From positions 9,052,001 to 9,116,000 of the forward strand of contig NZ_CP117522.1 in assembly GCF_031679605.1 (NCBI RefSeq): 64,000 nt of DNA. The letters are read 5' to 3'. Origin of the DNA: Streptomyces luomodiensis (GTDB lineage: Bacteria > Actinomycetota > Actinomycetes > Streptomycetales > Streptomycetaceae). Of the stretch, positions 44,463-54,008 are shown piece after piece. Within the stretch, counting starts at the first letter, position 1. Each line of letters starts with the position of its first letter. The notes under the pieces are model-generated. The model saw nothing but the letters and a program-made list of their open reading frames with translations, did not search any database and had not been told where the DNA came from. A program made the position numbers and the translations under genes.

Positions 44463-45596
44463 CTAGGCGTCGTGGCCGAAGTCGGGTACGTCGGTGGACA
44501 GCAGGTGCTCGGCGCCGCCTTCGAGGGCCTTGGCCGTCTCGGTGGAGCGGGGGAGCATGGTCTTCTCGTAGGTGCGGATGGCGTCGTCGACCGTGGCGGC
44601 GTTCGCGAGCGCGAGGGCGAGTTCGGCGGCGTCGAGCATGGCGAGGTTGACGCCGACGCCCAGCGGGGGCATGAGGTGGGCGGCGTCGCCGAGCAGGGTC
44701 ACCGTCGGGTTGGGCGCCCAGGTGTGCGGGACCGGGAGGGCGAACAGCGGGCGGTCGACGTAGGGACCTTCGTTGTCGGTGAGCATCCGGCGCATCCGGG
44801 GCGACCAGTGGGCGTACTCCTCGAGGAGCAGGGCGCGGATGCCGTCGGTGTCGTCGGCGGTCAGGCCGCTCCTGGTGAGCCAGTCGGCCGGGACTCGCCG
44901 GATGATGTAGACGCGGATGTGGTTTCCGCTGTTGCGCTGGGCGAACAGGCCCCGGTCGCCGTCGGCCGCGGCGGCGCTGCCCGGACCGACCAGTTCGGCG
45001 ATGTCGGGGTGCCGGTTCTCGACGTCGGAGAACCACGCCTCCAGGAAGCCCACCCCGGTGTACTCGGGGACGGCGGGGGACACCGCCGGGCGCACCCGGG
45101 AGAACGCGCCGTCGGCGCCGATGACCAGATCGGTCTCGATGGTCGTACCGTTCGCGAAGTGCAACCGCCGCGGCCCGTCGGCGGGCCCGCTGACGGTGTC
45201 GAGGGCGTGGCCCCAGCGCACGGTTCCCGGGTGGAGGGAGTCGAGCAGCAGGTCGCGCAGCTGGCCGCGGTCGATCTCCGGCTTGAAGAGCTCACCGGCC
45301 GCCGGTATGTGATGTCCCGTCAGCGTGCCGGAGGGGTCCCAGTGGCGCATTTCCTGCCCCTCGGGGCGGGACAGTGCGAAGAACTCGTCGAGCAGACCGG
45401 CCTCGCGCAGGGCGATCTGGCCGTTGTCGGCGTGCAGGTCGAGGGTGCCGCCCTGGTTGCGTGCGTCGGGGCCCGGGTCGCGGTCGTGGACGGTGACGTC
45501 CATGCCGTGTCGCTGGAGGATGCGGGCGCAGGTCAGTCCGCCGGGTCCGGCGCCGATGACGCTGATGCGGGCGTGGGCGGGTGCGGGAGAGGTCAT
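44463..45596 (-). CDS. FAD-dependent monooxygenase (TetX/UbiH-like)
   Basis: 377 residues of the class-A flavoprotein hydroxylase fold. N-terminal dinucleotide fold ISVIGAGPGGLTCARILQRHG, middle motif DLVIGADGAFSRVRPAV (DG motif), and C-terminal TVTLLGDAAHLMPPLGVGVN (GD motif). It is about the size of TetX. It hydroxylates an aromatic or polycyclic compound; the substrate is unknown. It is divergent from a TetR gene with 140 bp between them. Confidence 0.88.
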   Translation of the reverse strand: MTSPAPAHARISVIGAGPGGLTCARILQRHGMDVTVHDRDPGPDARNQGGTLDLHADNGQIALREAGLLDEFFALSRPEGQEMRHWDPSGTLTGHHIPAAGELFKPEIDRGQLRDLLLDSLHPGTVRWGHALDTVSGPADGPRRLHFANGTTIETDLVIGADGAFSRVRPAVSPAVPEYTGVGFLEAWFSDVENRHPDIAELVGPGSAAAADGDRGLFAQRNSGNHIRVYIIRRVPADWLTRSGLTADDTDGIRALLLEEYAHWSPRMRRMLTDNEGPYVDRPLFALPVPHTWAPNPTVTLLGDAAHLMPPLGVGVNLAMLDAAELALALANAATVDDAIRTYEKTMLPRSTETAKALEGGAEHLLSTDVPDFGHDA

Positions 45597-45687
45597 GGTG
45601 GGTTCCCTGTCGATGGGCGAAGAGGGGGGGCATGGGCGAGCGGGGCCCGGCGTGCGGACCTCAGAAAAGCAGAACGATGTAAAAAGT

Positions 45688-45717
45688 GCAACGAGGCAAC
45701 TTAGCTATCCATGCAAC
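45688..45717. promoter_or_regulatory. candidate operator between the monooxygenase and its TetR
   Basis: GCAAC occurs at 45688-45692, 45696-45700 and 45713-45717 within an AT-rich stretch (45670-45730), 20-50 bp before the TetR ATG. The AT richness marks the divergent promoter region. I could not define a clean palindrome. Confidence 0.3.
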
Positions 45718-45736
45718 TATCGGATATGCTCACGCC

Positions 45737-46378
45737 ATGACCACGCCCCCCGTCGGCCGCCGGGAACGCAAGAAGGCCGCCACCCGGCAAGCGATCGCCG
45801 ACGCCGCACTCCGGCTCTTCCTGGAACGCGGCTACGACCAGGTGAGCATCCGTGACATCGCCGACGCGGCCGATGTGTCGACCACGACGGTGTTCAAGCA
45901 CTTCACCGGCAAGGAAGCGCTGGTATTCGACCAGGACGAGGACCGGGAGGCAGCACTGATCGCCGCGGTGCGGCAGCGAGCCGCCGGCCAGAGCATCCCC
46001 GACGCCCTCCGGCAGCACGTCCTCGACAGCTGGCTGCCGATCGCGGCACATCCCCAGATGGCCGAGTTCACCCACCTCGTGGAGACCACACCGGCGCTGC
46101 GCGCGTACGCCGAACGCATGTGGACCCGGCACACCGACGCGCTCGGCGCGGCCATCGCCGACGAGATCGGCGTCGACCACGATGACCTCGCCTGCGGGGT
46201 GCTCGCCCGGTTCGTACTCGAGATCCCGGCCCTCGCTCGCGGCCGGCAGGACCGCCGGGCCGCCGTCGAGGCCATCTTCGACATCCTCGCCCACGGCTGG
46301 GAACCGCCGGGCGAGCCGCCCGCGCCCCGTACCGGGCGGGGCGGCGCTCAGGGCCGTTCTGACGGATCTCCGCGGTAG
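45737..46378 (+). CDS. TetR-family transcriptional regulator
   Basis: 213 residues from ATG 45737. HTH in the first 60 residues: RKKAATRQAIADAALRLFLE, VSIRDIADAADVSTTTVFKHF. The C-terminal ligand domain has the WLPIAAHPQMAEF and HTDALGAAIADEIG segments seen in regulators of this group. Divergent from the FAD monooxygenase, which it probably represses. Its last 31 bases overlap the convergent LysR gene. Confidence 0.9.
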   Translation: MTTPPVGRRERKKAATRQAIADAALRLFLERGYDQVSIRDIADAADVSTTTVFKHFTGKEALVFDQDEDREAALIAAVRQRAAGQSIPDALRQHVLDSWLPIAAHPQMAEFTHLVETTPALRAYAERMWTRHTDALGAAIADEIGVDHDDLACGVLARFVLEIPALARGRQDRRAAVEAIFDILAHGWEPPGEPPAPRTGRGGAQGRSDGSPR

Positions 46379-47223
46379 GCGGCCGTCGCGATCCGGACGA
46401 ACGACCGGATCAGCGGGTTCGTGTCCCCCGCTTTCCACGCGGCCACCACGCGGCTCGGGGCCATGTCGATCAGCGGTACCACGGTCAGCTCCTCGGGCGG
46501 CTCGTGTCCGAGGGCGAGCGGGGCCATCCCGACCGTGCCGTTCCAGAGCACGGCCTGGAGGCACTCCTGGACGGCGCGCACCACCGGGCCCTCGCGCGGC
46601 TCGCCGCCGCTCCAGTACGACTGCCAGATCGGGTCGGTGCCCGCCGGGAACCGGAACCAGCGCCGGCCGGCCATATCGGCCAGCTTCAGGCGGTCGCGTC
46701 CGGCCAGCGGGTCGTCCGCGCGCAGCACCGCGCCCACCGGGTCGGCGCGCAGCTCGCGCACCGTCAGGCCGGTTTCGTCGAACGGCCCGCGGGTCAGGGC
46801 GACGTCGACCAGTCCGGCGCGCAGTCCGCAGGTCGGATCGGTCAGGTCGGTGTCGCGGACCCGGACCTCGACGCCCGGGTGCTGCCGGCGGTAGGCGGCG
46901 GCCAGCCGTGTCGCGCCCGGGTCGGTGCTGTCGCCCAGGATGCCGACGGTGATGGTCGCGGCGCCGGCCGCCGCGGCCACGCGTACGCGCACCTGGTCGG
47001 CCTGGTCGAGCAGGGTGCGCGCCTCCTCGAGCAGCGTCGCCCCGACCGGGGTGAGGCTGACTCCGGCGGCAGAGCGGTGGAACAGCACGGCGCCGACGTC
47101 CGTCTCCAGCTGCTTGATCGCCCGGCTCAGCGGCGGCTGGCTCATGTGCAGCCGGGCGGCGGCCCGGCCGAAGTGGAGTTCCTCGGCGACGGCCACGAAA
47201 TAGCGCAGCGTGCGTAGCTCCAT
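46348..47223 (-). CDS. LysR-family transcriptional regulator
   Basis: 291 residues from ATG 47223 (MELRTLRYFVAVAEELHFGR). N-terminal winged HTH with RLHMSQPPLSRAIKQLETDVG; C-terminal two-lobed sensor domain (TITVGILGDSTDPGATRLAA, VDVALTRGPFD). It is last in the minus-strand series after the FMN reductase, and may control that operon or the monooxygenase gene. The 3' end overlaps the TetR gene tail. Confidence 0.9.
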   Translation of the reverse strand: MELRTLRYFVAVAEELHFGRAAARLHMSQPPLSRAIKQLETDVGAVLFHRSAAGVSLTPVGATLLEEARTLLDQADQVRVRVAAAAGAATITVGILGDSTDPGATRLAAAYRRQHPGVEVRVRDTDLTDPTCGLRAGLVDVALTRGPFDETGLTVRELRADPVGAVLRADDPLAGRDRLKLADMAGRRWFRFPAGTDPIWQSYWSGGEPREGPVVRAVQECLQAVLWNGTVGMAPLALGHEPPEELTVVPLIDMAPSRVVAAWKAGDTNPLIRSFVRIATAAYRGDPSERP

Positions 47224-47290
47224 GACCGGCCACGATATCCAGGCGGAACCGGCCTCACCCACTCGGTCCGCTCGCCTCGGCCGGCTGTGC

Positions 47291-47848
47291 TCAGCCGGCG
47301 GGGGCCAGCAGGGTCGTTCGGCCGCTGACCACGGCGGAGAACTGGTCCGTGACCTGTGCCAGGGCCTCGGCGGCGGCCGGTGCGACGGCCGTGGTGCCGT
47401 CGTCGGCGACGGTGATGTCCTTGTCGAGGGTGAACCATCCCGGCACGATGTGCCCCGCGCCCATCGAACTCAGCACCGGGCGCAGCGCGTAGTCGATGGC
47501 CAGCACATGGGCCGTGCTCCCGCCGGTGGCCAGCGGCAGGACGGTCTTGCCGGTCAGGGCGTACTGCGGGAGCAGGTCGAGCAGTGCTTTGAGCAGACCC
47601 GAGTAGGCGGCCTTGTACACGGGGGTGCCGATCACTATGCCGTCCGCCTGCTCGAACCGGGCCGCGGCGTCGGCGATGGCCGGGTGCTGGACGTCGGCGG
47701 TGAGCAGTGCCTCGGCGGGCAGGGTGCGCACGTCGAGCACGGTCACCTCGTGGCCCTGGAGCCGGAGGCGCTCGTCGAGATGGCGCAGCAGGCGCGCGGT
47801 GCGGGAGGTGGCGGAGGGACTTCCGGAGACGGACAGGACGGCGGCCAT
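47291..47848 (-). CDS. NADPH-dependent FMN reductase (SsuE/MsuE type)
   Basis: 185 residues of the flavodoxin-like fold: LSVSGSPSATSRTARLLRHL phosphate-binding loop, GIVIGTPVYKAAYSGLLKALLD, and LATGGSTAHVLAIDYALRPVL. It supplies FMNH2 to a two-component monooxygenase such as the NtaA/DmoA-type enzyme encoded 0.9 kb upstream in the same direction. The assignment to sulfonate metabolism specifically is not proven. Confidence 0.88.
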   Translation of the reverse strand: MAAVLSVSGSPSATSRTARLLRHLDERLRLQGHEVTVLDVRTLPAEALLTADVQHPAIADAAARFEQADGIVIGTPVYKAAYSGLLKALLDLLPQYALTGKTVLPLATGGSTAHVLAIDYALRPVLSSMGAGHIVPGWFTLDKDITVADDGTTAVAPAAAEALAQVTDQFSAVVSGRTTLLAPAG

Positions 47849-47914
47849 GGAGGGACCTTTCAGTCGGGGTCGGCAGGTCTGGGCGTTCGGGTCCGGGCGT
47901 TCAGGCCCAGGCGT

Positions 47915-48706
47915 TCACCACGAACTCGTCTCCACCCTGAGCACGGGCCGCAGTTCATCGCGCAGTGTCTCCAGGAACGTGATGATCTCGGCCGCCACCG
48001 AGCGGTGCTGGAGGTCGTTGAGGACGTCGTGATGGGCGCCGCGCACCACCGACAGCCGGGCCCGGTCCAGTGACGTCGCGGTGCGCGTGAGCGCCTCGTG
48101 GTCGGCGAGCGGATCGGCGTCGCCGATGAGGAACAGGACGGGTACGTCGATGTCGCCGTCGTGGGCGGCCGTGAGCACGGCATCCGGTATCGGGACGCTG
48201 AGCGAACCCCGCCGCACCTGGGAGTCCTGGGTGAGCGTGGTGCGATGGGTGGGGCAGGAGGTGCGCACATCGAGCTCCGCGTCCCAGGTGTCGACGGCCC
48301 CGGTGGCCCGGCCCGGAAGACCCGCCAGGACGAGGGCGTCGGGGCGGCCGGCCGCGGGGAGTTCCGCCCGGCCCAGCAGTGCGGCGGCCGCGGCGGCCCC
48401 CGAGTCGGCTCCGATCAGGACGACCGGGTGGACGATGCCGTCGGCACCCGCTGTCCCGTCACCCGCCGTTCCCACCACGGCCTCGGCCAGGCGGTCCGCG
48501 AACGCGGTCAGGGGACCGGCCGTACCGCCGTCCCCTCCGTCCTCGACGACGGGGGCGTCGATCACCCGGACGCGGTAGGCGTCGGCGGCGAGTCGCTTGC
48601 CGAGCCGGGCGTAGGTCGCCCGCGTCTCGCCTCGGCCGGGCACCACGATGACGGTGCCGCGCGTCAGCAGCCCTTCGGGGCCGTAATGGTCGGTGTAGTC
48701 GGGCAT
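47915..48706 (-). CDS. alpha/beta hydrolase
   Basis: 263 residues. An oxyanion-type VVPGRGETRATYARLG, then the nucleophile region VVLIGADSGAAAAAALLGRA (Ser in GADSG), and a late VLFLIGDADPLADHE (Asp) and GAHHDVLND (His) complete a probable Ser-Asp-His triad. The chain has the GRGE variant of HG in the oxyanion site. Substrate unknown; it lies between the monooxygenase and reductase, so it may open an ester or lactone of the same substrate. Confidence 0.78.
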   Translation of the reverse strand: MPDYTDHYGPEGLLTRGTVIVVPGRGETRATYARLGKRLAADAYRVRVIDAPVVEDGGDGGTAGPLTAFADRLAEAVVGTAGDGTAGADGIVHPVVLIGADSGAAAAAALLGRAELPAAGRPDALVLAGLPGRATGAVDTWDAELDVRTSCPTHRTTLTQDSQVRRGSLSVPIPDAVLTAAHDGDIDVPVLFLIGDADPLADHEALTRTATSLDRARLSVVRGAHHDVLNDLQHRSVAAEIITFLETLRDELRPVLRVETSSW

Positions 48707-48780
48707 CTCACGCTCGCACTTCTGTGGTCGGCGGTACGGGGAGGGGGTGGGCTTTCCGCCCGGGGCTCATGGCCCGGACC

Positions 48781-50121
48781 TCAGTCGGTCACGAGCGAAC
48801 GCTCGCGGGTCCAGCGGTTGACGGGGACGGGCAGCCCGAGGTTGCCGCGCAGGGTGTCGGCGGTGTACTCGGTGCGGAACAGTCCGCGCTTCTGGAGGAT
48901 CGGGACGACGCCGTCCACGAACAGGCCGAGCTCGTCGTCCGTGCGGAAGGCGAGGTTGATGCCGTCGAAGGCACCGGCCTCGAACCACTGCTCGATGGCG
49001 TCGGCGACCGTCTCCGGCGCGCCGACGAACGGCGAGCGCCGGAACTCCGAGAGGGACTCGGCCACCTGACGCAGAGTCAGGTCCTCCGCCCTGGCACGGG
49101 CGATGATCTTGGCGGCGCCGGTCCGGCCGCCCTTCTCGGCGAGGTGCGCCACGTCCGGGAACGGCGCGTCCAGGTCGTGCACGCTGAAGTCGTAGGCGCC
49201 GAAGGAGCGGCCGAGGAGGGCGAGGTTGCGGTCGAAGTCGTTGTCCTCCTCGAAGATCTCCCGCTCGCGGCGCCGGGCCGCCTCGTCGGTCGCGGCGACG
49301 ACCGGGCCGCCGTGGATGAAGATCTTGATGTGCTCGGGGTCGCGGCCGTGGGCGGCGGTGCGGCGCTTGATGTCGGCGTAGTACTCGCGCGCCTGCTCCA
49401 GCGAGCCGCCCGGCGCGTAAATGCCCTCGGCGACCCGCGCGGCGAGGTCACGGCCCTCTTCGGAGACCCCGGCCTGGAAGATCACCGGCTGTCCCTGGGG
49501 CGAGCGCGAGAGGTTGAGCGGGCCCGCCACCTTGAAGTGCTCACCCTCGTGGTCCAGCCGGTGCAGTTTGGCCGGGTCGAGGAACAGATCACGCTCGACG
49601 TCGGCGGGGAAGGCGTCGTCCTCGTAGGAGTCCCACAGGCCGCGGGCGACCCGCACGAACTCCAGGGCGCGGCTGTAGCGGGTGGCGTAGTCGAGGTGTT
49701 CCTCGAGCCCGAAGTTCCGGGAGGCTCCCGTGTCGAAGCTGGTCACGACGTTCCAGCCGGCCCGGCCGCCGCTGATGTGGTCGAGGGAGGCGAACCGCCG
49801 GGCCAGGTTGAAGGGTGAGTTGTACGTCGAGCTCGCCGTGCCGACCAGCCCGATGTGCCGGGTGTGGGTGGCGACCGCGGACAGCAGGGTCAGCGGCTCC
49901 AGCCGGTTGAGGTAGTGGGCCGGGTAGGTGGCGTTGATGTACTGGCTGTCGACGATGAACAGGGCGTCGAACAGGGCGTGTTCGGCCGCCTGGGCCTGCC
50001 GGATGTAGTAGTTGATGTCGATGCTCGCGTTCTTCGCGACGCGCGGGTCCTTCCACAGTCCGTGCTGGCCCGGACCGCCGACGCCGTACGGGTGCAGCGC
50101 GAGGTGGATCGTGCGGGACAT
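48781..50121 (-). CDS. NtaA/SnaA/DmoA-type FMNH2-dependent monooxygenase
   Basis: 446 residues of the bacterial luciferase-like family, N-terminal [20 protein letters not shown], then [40 protein letters not shown], and [20 protein letters not shown]. Homologues oxidise nitrilotriacetate, dibenzothiophene sulfone, dimethyl sulfide or related compounds using FMNH2 from a separate reductase. It is directly downstream of the peptide-type ABC transporter, which probably imports the substrate. Confidence 0.9.
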   Translation of the reverse strand: MSRTIHLALHPYGVGGPGQHGLWKDPRVAKNASIDINYYIRQAQAAEHALFDALFIVDSQYINATYPAHYLNRLEPLTLLSAVATHTRHIGLVGTASSTYNSPFNLARRFASLDHISGGRAGWNVVTSFDTGASRNFGLEEHLDYATRYSRALEFVRVARGLWDSYEDDAFPADVERDLFLDPAKLHRLDHEGEHFKVAGPLNLSRSPQGQPVIFQAGVSEEGRDLAARVAEGIYAPGGSLEQAREYYADIKRRTAAHGRDPEHIKIFIHGGPVVAATDEAARRREREIFEEDNDFDRNLALLGRSFGAYDFSVHDLDAPFPDVAHLAEKGGRTGAAKIIARARAEDLTLRQVAESLSEFRRSPFVGAPETVADAIEQWFEAGAFDGINLAFRTDDELGLFVDGVVPILQKRGLFRTEYTADTLRGNLGLPVPVNRWTRERSLVTD

Positions 50122-50142
50122 GGGTTTCCTCTCCGTGGTGCG

Positions 50143-51015
50143 TCAGGCGTGCAGCAGCGCGCGGAGCGCTTCGCGTTCGGCCCGGTCGGCGGGTGCGGTG
50201 CGCAGCGTGGGGGCGGAGCCGACGAGCAGCCGGGTGTAGACGTGCCGCGGACGGTTGATGACGTCGGCGGCGGCTCGGTCCTCGACCAGCTCGCCCCGGT
50301 AGAGCACCGCGATGCGATCGGCGATCCCGGCGACGGAGCCGAGGTCGTGGGAGATGAAGACGAGGGCCACCCCGTCGGCACGCAACTCCTTGAGGATCCG
50401 CAGGATCTGGACGCGGTTGGCCGAGTCGAGGGCGCTGACCGGTTCGTCGAGGATGACCAGGCGCGGCTCGGTGACCAGCGCCCGCGCCACCGCGACTCGC
50501 TGGCGCTGACCGCCGGAGAGCTCCCCGGGCAGCCGGTCGAGCAGGTCCTCGGAGAGGCGGACCCGGGAGGCGAACGCGCGGACGCGCGCCGCCGCCTCGT
50601 CCAGCGGGACGCCCCGGATCAGCAGCGGCTCGGCCAGGGAGGTCTCGACGGTGAGGTCCGGGTCGAGGCTGCGCAGCGGGTCCTGGAAGACGTACTGGAC
50701 CACGCCGCGGCGGCGCAGGCCGCGCCATTGGCGCTGGTCGTAGGCGCTGACGTCCGTTCCGTCGATGACGACCGACCCGGCCGAGGCGCGCACCAGGCCG
50801 AGCACGGCCCGCGCCAGCGTCGACTTGCCAGAGCCGGTCTCGCCGATGAGGCCGACGGTCTCGCCCGGAGCGACGGACAGCGAGACCCCGCGCAGGGCCT
50901 GCCGGCGTCGGCGGCGCCGGCCGTAGTGCACGTCCAGGTCGGTGACGTCGAGGACGGGGCGCCGGTCCGGCGCGGTGGCGGCCGGACCGTCCTCCTGCGG
51001 CGGCTCGGTGGTCAC
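50143..51015 (-). CDS. ABC transporter ATP-binding protein (DppF/OppF type)
   Basis: 290 residues from GTG 51015, which overlaps the upstream gene's stop. Walker [20 protein letters not shown]-loop [10 protein letters not shown], signature [15 protein letters not shown], Walker [13 protein letters not shown] and H-loop ISHDLG are intact. It drives import with the DppD-like partner. The start has GGAGGAGG upstream. Confidence 0.92.
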   Translation of the reverse strand: MTTEPPQEDGPAATAPDRRPVLDVTDLDVHYGRRRRRRQALRGVSLSVAPGETVGLIGETGSGKSTLARAVLGLVRASAGSVVIDGTDVSAYDQRQWRGLRRRGVVQYVFQDPLRSLDPDLTVETSLAEPLLIRGVPLDEAAARVRAFASRVRLSEDLLDRLPGELSGGQRQRVAVARALVTEPRLVILDEPVSALDSANRVQILRILKELRADGVALVFISHDLGSVAGIADRIAVLYRGELVEDRAAADVINRPRHVYTRLLVGSAPTLRTAPADRAEREALRALLHA

Positions 51016-52013
51016 GCCTCCTCCTTCGGGTCGGGGTCGAGGTCGAGGGCGGGGTCGGGATCGGACTTCGGGCCGGGATCGGGCTTCGAGCCGGGCTCGG
51101 GCTTCGGACCGGGCTCGGGGCCGGGTTCCGGGGCGGGTTTCGGGTCGAGGAACCTCTCCAGGCCGTACTGTTCGTGTTCGGCGATCAGCAGCCGGGTGTA
51201 CTCGTGCCGCGGGTCGTGCAGTACCGTCCGCGTCGGGCCGTGCTCGACCACGTCGCCCTGGCGCATGACGAGGACCTCGTCGCACAGCTGGGCGACGACG
51301 GCGAGGTCGTGGGAGACCACGACGAGGGCCATTCCGCTCTGCTCGCGGAGGTCGGCGAGCAGGTCGAGTATCTCGGCCTGGACGGTGACGTCGAGCGCGG
51401 TGGTGGCCTCGTCGGCGATGAGGACGCGCGGACCGGCGGCGATCGCCGCCGCGATCAGGACGCGCTGGAGCATGCCGCCGGACAGTTCGTGCGGATACTG
51501 GCCGTAGACCAGCTCCGGCTCCCGCAGGTGCACGGCCCGCAGCAGCTCGACGGCCCGCCGGCGGGCCGCGCGCCGCGTGAGTCTCTTCTTGACCCGCACG
51601 ACCTCGGCCACCTGCGGACCCACGCGGATCGAGGGGTTGAGATAGGAGGCCGGGTCCTGGAAGACCGCGCTGATCGTGACGCCGTGCAAGGCCGTCCACT
51701 CGGCGGCGGACAGTTGGGCGATGTCGGTGCCGTGGATCTCGATCGATCCGCCGGTGACCTCGAAGTGCGCGGGCAGGATGCCCAGGGCCGCCCGGCAGGT
51801 GATGGTCTTGCCGCTGCCGGACTCGCCGACGATGCCGACCACTTTGCCGGGGGTGAGTGTGAAGCTCACACCGTGCACGATCTCGCGGCCACTGACCTGG
51901 TCGCCGATGCGGACATCACGCAGTGACAGCACGGGCGGTCCGGGGTCGGGCGCGTCGCCGGTGCGGTGCCCGAGGGTGTCCCCGGGGGAGAGGTTCTGGG
52001 ACAGGGTCGCCAT
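51012..52013 (-). CDS. ABC transporter ATP-binding protein (DppD/OppD type) with a Pro/Asp/Lys tail
   Basis: 333 residues from ATG 52013. Walker [17 protein letters not shown], signature [18 protein letters not shown], Walker [13 protein letters not shown]. After the ATPase core comes a 45-residue tail of repeated PEPGP/KPDPG units (about 285-333), a low-complexity polyproline stretch not needed for transport. The ATG overlaps the permease stop. Confidence 0.9.
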   Translation of the reverse strand: MATLSQNLSPGDTLGHRTGDAPDPGPPVLSLRDVRIGDQVSGREIVHGVSFTLTPGKVVGIVGESGSGKTITCRAALGILPAHFEVTGGSIEIHGTDIAQLSAAEWTALHGVTISAVFQDPASYLNPSIRVGPQVAEVVRVKKRLTRRAARRRAVELLRAVHLREPELVYGQYPHELSGGMLQRVLIAAAIAAGPRVLIADEATTALDVTVQAEILDLLADLREQSGMALVVVSHDLAVVAQLCDEVLVMRQGDVVEHGPTRTVLHDPRHEYTRLLIAEHEQYGLERFLDPKPAPEPGPEPGPKPEPGSKPDPGPKSDPDPALDLDPDPKEEA

Positions 52014-52900
52014 CACGCACCTCCGGTGGGGGCGGGGTCGGCCTTCTCGATGCGGTGGGCGCGGGCCTTGCGGCGGTTGACGAGCGCGCGGCCCGCCTCG
52101 CCGGAGACGTCACGGATCGCGTCGGCGAGGAGGTTCGCGGCCCAGACGGTGACCATGATCAGTAGCGCGGGGGCCACCGGCGCCCACGGCTGGTGGCTGA
52201 GATAGCCCAGGTCCGAGGCGAGCAGTCCGCCCCAGGTGGGCTCGGGAGGCTGGACGCCGATGCCGAGGAAGGTCAGGCTCGAGACGATGACGAAGCCGAC
52301 ACCGATGGTCTGCGCGAGCGCGACCGCGATCGGCGGAAGCACCTTGACCCACACATGGCCGCGTACCACCCAGCCGACGGAGGCGCCGGCCAGCAGCGCG
52401 GCCTCCACATACGGCGAGCGGGCCACCGCCAGCGTGGCGGCGCGGGACACCCGGTAGAACAGCGGGGACACCAGGACGCCGGTGACGAGCATCGCCTGGG
52501 TGAGGCCGTTGCCGAGCAGCGCGATCACGGCGACGGCGAACAGCAGGAACGGCAGGGCGACCAGCGTGTCGGCCAGGCGGAGGGTGAGCCATTCGAAGGC
52601 CCGGCCGAAGTACACCGACAGGATGCCCGGGACGGAGCCGACGGCGAGTGCCGTGAACGCGACCTCGAGCGAGCCGAGGACGCTCACCCGCGAGCCGTCG
52701 AGGAGCCGGCTGAGCACGTCACGGCCGAGGTAGTCCGTTCCCAGCCAGTGTGCGCCCGACGCCGCCGCGAGCGTGTTGTCGCTGGTGGCGAGGGGGTCCT
52801 GCGGGGCGAGCAGCGGACCGAACACGGCCAGCAGAGCGGCCACGGCGAGGATGCCGACGGCGATCCGCCCGGACGGGAGAGCGAGAACGCGGCGCAGCAT
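52013..52900 (-). CDS. ABC transporter permease (DppC type)
   Basis: 295 residues with about six membrane helices. N-terminal LAPQDPLATS, GTDYLGRDVLSRLLDGSRVS, the typical DppC entry motif, and the EAA loop EAALLAGASVGWVVRGHVW. It pairs with the DppB-type permease upstream. Four bases separate it from that gene. Confidence 0.92.
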   Translation of the reverse strand: MLRRVLALPSGRIAVGILAVAALLAVFGPLLAPQDPLATSDNTLAAASGAHWLGTDYLGRDVLSRLLDGSRVSVLGSLEVAFTALAVGSVPGILSVYFGRAFEWLTLRLADTLVALPFLLFAVAVIALLGNGLTQAMLVTGVLVSPLFYRVSRAATLAVARSPYVEAALLAGASVGWVVRGHVWVKVLPPIAVALAQTIGVGFVIVSSLTFLGIGVQPPEPTWGGLLASDLGYLSHQPWAPVAPALLIMVTVWAANLLADAIRDVSGEAGRALVNRRKARAHRIEKADPAPTGGA

Positions 52901-52903
52901 GGT

Positions 52904-53932
52904 TCACACCCCCCGCTGGGACGCCGGCGTCACACGCGCCAGCACCAGGTTGACGATCAGGTTGAAGGCGACGACCAGAACGATCGACACCACCAGGACG
53001 CCCTGGACCGCGGGCACGTCTCCGGCCTGGGCGGAGTCGTTGGCGAATCGGCCGAAGCCCTGAAGTCCGAAGACCCATTCCGTGATGACGGAGGCACCGA
53101 CCAGGGCGGGGAACTTCAGACCGAGCGTCGCGAGCGCGGGTCCCAGGCCGTTGCGCAGCACATGGACGAAGAAGATCCGCCGCGGACTCAAGCCCCTCAC
53201 CACCGCCCCGATCACGTAGTTCTCGCGATAGGCGGCGATGAGGCTGGTGCGCAGCTGCCGGGTGACGTCGGCGACGACATCGAAGCTCAACGCGACGGCG
53301 GGCAGGGTGATGTGGGCGAGCCACGGGCCGAACCCCTCCCGCGCCGGGACGTATCCGGCCGACGGGAAGAGGTGCAGCCCGACCGCGAAGACCGCCACCA
53401 GCACGATGCCGACCACGAACGCCGGCATCACCGAGATCACCGTCACGAAACCGGTGATGGCGCGGTCGATCCAGGTGGTGTGCCGCAGCGCCGACACCGT
53501 GCCGAGGGCGAAGCCCGCGACCACGCCGATGAGCAGTGCGAAGGTCGCCACCGACAGGCTCACGCCCAGGCCGAGGCCGATGAGGGTGGAGATGTCGGCG
53601 CCATTGGTCCAGCTGGCACCGAGCCGGCCGTGCAGCACGCCGCTGAACCAGTCCCAGTACTGCACCAGGAAGGGCCGGTCGAGGCCCCACTGCGCCTCGA
53701 CCCTGGCGATGGCGTCGGGAGTGGCCTCCTCGCCCAGCTGGATCCGCGCCGGGCTGAGCCCGCTCAGCGACCGCAGCGCGAACGTCACGAACGTCGCGAC
53801 CAGGAAGACGGGCACGAAGATCGCGACGGACCGGGCGAGAGTGGCCAGGACGCGGCCGAGCGCGTGCCGCGTCCTGGTCGCGGCGCCCCCGCGACGGAGG
53901 GCAGACGGTGTCCGGTCCTCGGTCGTCGTCAT
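52904..53932 (-). CDS. ABC transporter permease (DppB type)
   Basis: 342 residues from ATG 53932 (AGGGACC upstream). DppB features: FVTFALRSLSGLSPARIQLG, ARVEAQWGLDRPFLVQYWDW, YRENYVIGAVVRGLSPRRIF (EAA loop), and FPALVGASVITEWVFGLQGF. About six membrane helices. It is preceded by 13-bp tandem repeats in the gap to the substrate-binding gene. Confidence 0.92.
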   Translation of the reverse strand: MTTTEDRTPSALRRGGAATRTRHALGRVLATLARSVAIFVPVFLVATFVTFALRSLSGLSPARIQLGEEATPDAIARVEAQWGLDRPFLVQYWDWFSGVLHGRLGASWTNGADISTLIGLGLGVSLSVATFALLIGVVAGFALGTVSALRHTTWIDRAITGFVTVISVMPAFVVGIVLVAVFAVGLHLFPSAGYVPAREGFGPWLAHITLPAVALSFDVVADVTRQLRTSLIAAYRENYVIGAVVRGLSPRRIFFVHVLRNGLGPALATLGLKFPALVGASVITEWVFGLQGFGRFANDSAQAGDVPAVQGVLVVSIVLVVAFNLIVNLVLARVTPASQRGV

Positions 53933-53953
53933 GGGTGGTCCCTGTCTGTATCC

Positions 53954-54006
53954 GTGGTGGACATCTGTGGTGGACATCTGTGGTGTGGACGTCTGTGGTG
54001 GACGGA
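53954..54006. repeat. 13-bp tandem repeats between the dppA-like and dppB-like genes
   Basis: GTGGTGGACATCT occurs twice in a row (53954-53966, 53967-53979), followed by a 15-bp variant with an extra GT (53980-53994) and a partial copy. The array fills the space between the substrate-binding gene's stop and the permease start. It could slow translation or vary by slippage. Confidence 0.65.
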
Positions 54007-54008
54007 TG

